DNA of 40,097 nt from Rhizobiaceae bacterium (lineage in GTDB: Bacteria > Pseudomonadota > Alphaproteobacteria > Rhizobiales > Rhizobiaceae), in the NCBI GenBank assembly GCA_028279875.1, contig JANQMU010000164.1, positions 1-40,097 of the forward strand, in the 5' to 3' direction. The notes below the pieces were generated by a model, which did no database searches, was not told the DNA's origin, and was given only the letters and a program-made list of their open reading frames with translations. This document shows positions 39,398-40,097 of the stretch, piece by piece; within the stretch, counting starts at the first letter, position 1; each line of letters begins with the position of its first letter. The position numbers and the translations under genes are program-made.

Positions 39398-40097
39398 ATG
39401 CCCACACGCGACGGTGCGATTGAACGAACCGAAACCTATTTTGACAGCGGCACATTCCTCGCTGATATCAGCCGGCTTGTGGCGGTCGAGACCGAGAGCC
39501 AGAATCCCGACCAGCGGCCGGAACTCTACCGCTATCTGCGCGAGGCCATGCAGCCGATCCTGTCGGGGATCGGGTTCGAGTGCGCCATTTTCGACAATCC
39601 AGTCGCCGCCGGCGGTCCCTTTCTCGTCGGCTCGCGGATCGAGAATGCGGATTTGCCGACCATCCTGACCTACGGCCACGGCGATGTGATCCGCGCACAG
39701 ACCGACCAATGGCGAGCGGGCCTGCACCCGTTCAAGGTGGCCGTTGACGGCGACAGGATTTACGGGCGCGGAACGGCCGACAACAAATCCCAGCATCTGA
39801 TCAACCTGATGGCACTGTCGGCGGTGCTCGCCGAACGCGGGAAATTGGGCTTCAACGTCAAGATCGTCATCGAGACCTCCGAGGAAACCGGTTCCGCCGG
39901 GCTGGCGGAATTCTTCACCGACCACAAGGCATTGCTGGAGGCCGATGTTCTGATCGCATCCGACGGGCCGCGGCTGCAGCCGGACATCCCGACGGTGTTC
40001 ATGGGCACGCGCGGCGGGTTCAACTTCGACATGGAGGTCGATCTGCGCGACGGCGCCAACCACTCCGGCAACTGGGGCGGGCTCCTGGCCGATCCCG
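39398..40097 (+). CDS. M20-family metallopeptidase/amidohydrolase, 3' end cut by window
   Basis: ATG 39398; 233 codons visible, running off the window. Zinc site motifs are TYGHGDV (His94, catalytic Asp96), GRGTADNK (bridging Asp128) and ETSEETGSAG (catalytic Glu162 and zinc Glu163). GGFNFDMEVD marks the start of the dimerisation/lid domain. Family members hydrolyse dipeptides or N-acyl amino acids. It lies 48 bases after the PLP enzyme and is probably in the same operon. Confidence 0.9.
   Translation, partial: MPTRDGAIERTETYFDSGTFLADISRLVAVETESQNPDQRPELYRYLREAMQPILSGIGFECAIFDNPVAAGGPFLVGSRIENADLPTILTYGHGDVIRAQTDQWRAGLHPFKVAVDGDRIYGRGTADNKSQHLINLMALSAVLAERGKLGFNVKIVIETSEETGSAGLAEFFTDHKALLEADVLIASDGPRLQPDIPTVFMGTRGGFNFDMEVDLRDGANHSGNWGGLLADP

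Overview
The window looks like chromosomal DNA of an alphaproteobacterium, most likely a member of the Hyphomicrobiales (Rhizobiales). The evidence is the Omp25/RopB-like outer-membrane barrels, the two ABC importers with rhizobial-style gene order and tight ATGA/GTGA overlaps, the LacI and GntR regulators beside them, and the mosaic intergenic repeats. No rRNA, tRNA, CRISPR array or intact insertion sequence is visible.

Positions 1-17400 are an accessory region, visibly poorer in G+C than the rest. It holds 25 apparently intact paralogues, plus at least six decayed ones, of a small secreted protein family that I do not recognise. Each has a signal peptide and a mature part of about 80-97 residues with eight cysteines in a fixed pattern (C-x4-C, C, C-H, C, C-x-C, C) and a C-x-C-T-N-W core. 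Three more distant relatives (159-518, 1111-1473, 14269-14628) and one lipoprotein (12802-13950) sit among them. The genes are arranged as tandem runs on both strands: two minus genes (1731-2448), eight plus genes (3357-7372), ten minus genes plus a pseudogene (8168-12690), and five minus genes (14765-16973). Recent tandem duplication, chimeric paralogues, small TA-ended inverted-repeat elements and pieces of IS3-type transposase and TctC genes show active rearrangement.

Positions 17600-19600 encode one polypeptide of three consecutive Omp25-like beta-barrels, with two tandem dyads upstream. Positions 20326-29346 form a predicted sugar regulon: a LacI repressor, a periplasmic binding protein, two permeases, a cytosolic clan GH-J (GH32/GH68-like) glycosidase and an ATPase in one operon, and a GTGA-coupled pair (an unrecognised 274-residue protein and a sulfatase) in another. 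Three copies of the palindrome TATGTCATCGATGACATA, two before lacI and one before the sulfatase operon, tie the two operons together. This suggests uptake and intracellular desulfation and hydrolysis of a sulfated fructoside-like sugar.

Positions 29492-40097 hold a second catabolic locus built around a divergent promoter at about 35172-35210. Leftward are a GntR/UTRA regulator, an M24-type hydrolase, an MmgE/PrpD protein, an AstE/AspA-type deacylase and a MetE-like methyltransferase. Rightward are an EhuB-like binding protein, two polar amino-acid permeases, an ATPase, a cystathionine beta-lyase-type PLP enzyme and an M20 peptidase cut by the window end. The set resembles ectoine uptake and hydrolysis loci in architecture, but the additional C-S lyase and methyltransferase genes point to an unknown, possibly sulfur-containing, amino-acid conjugate.
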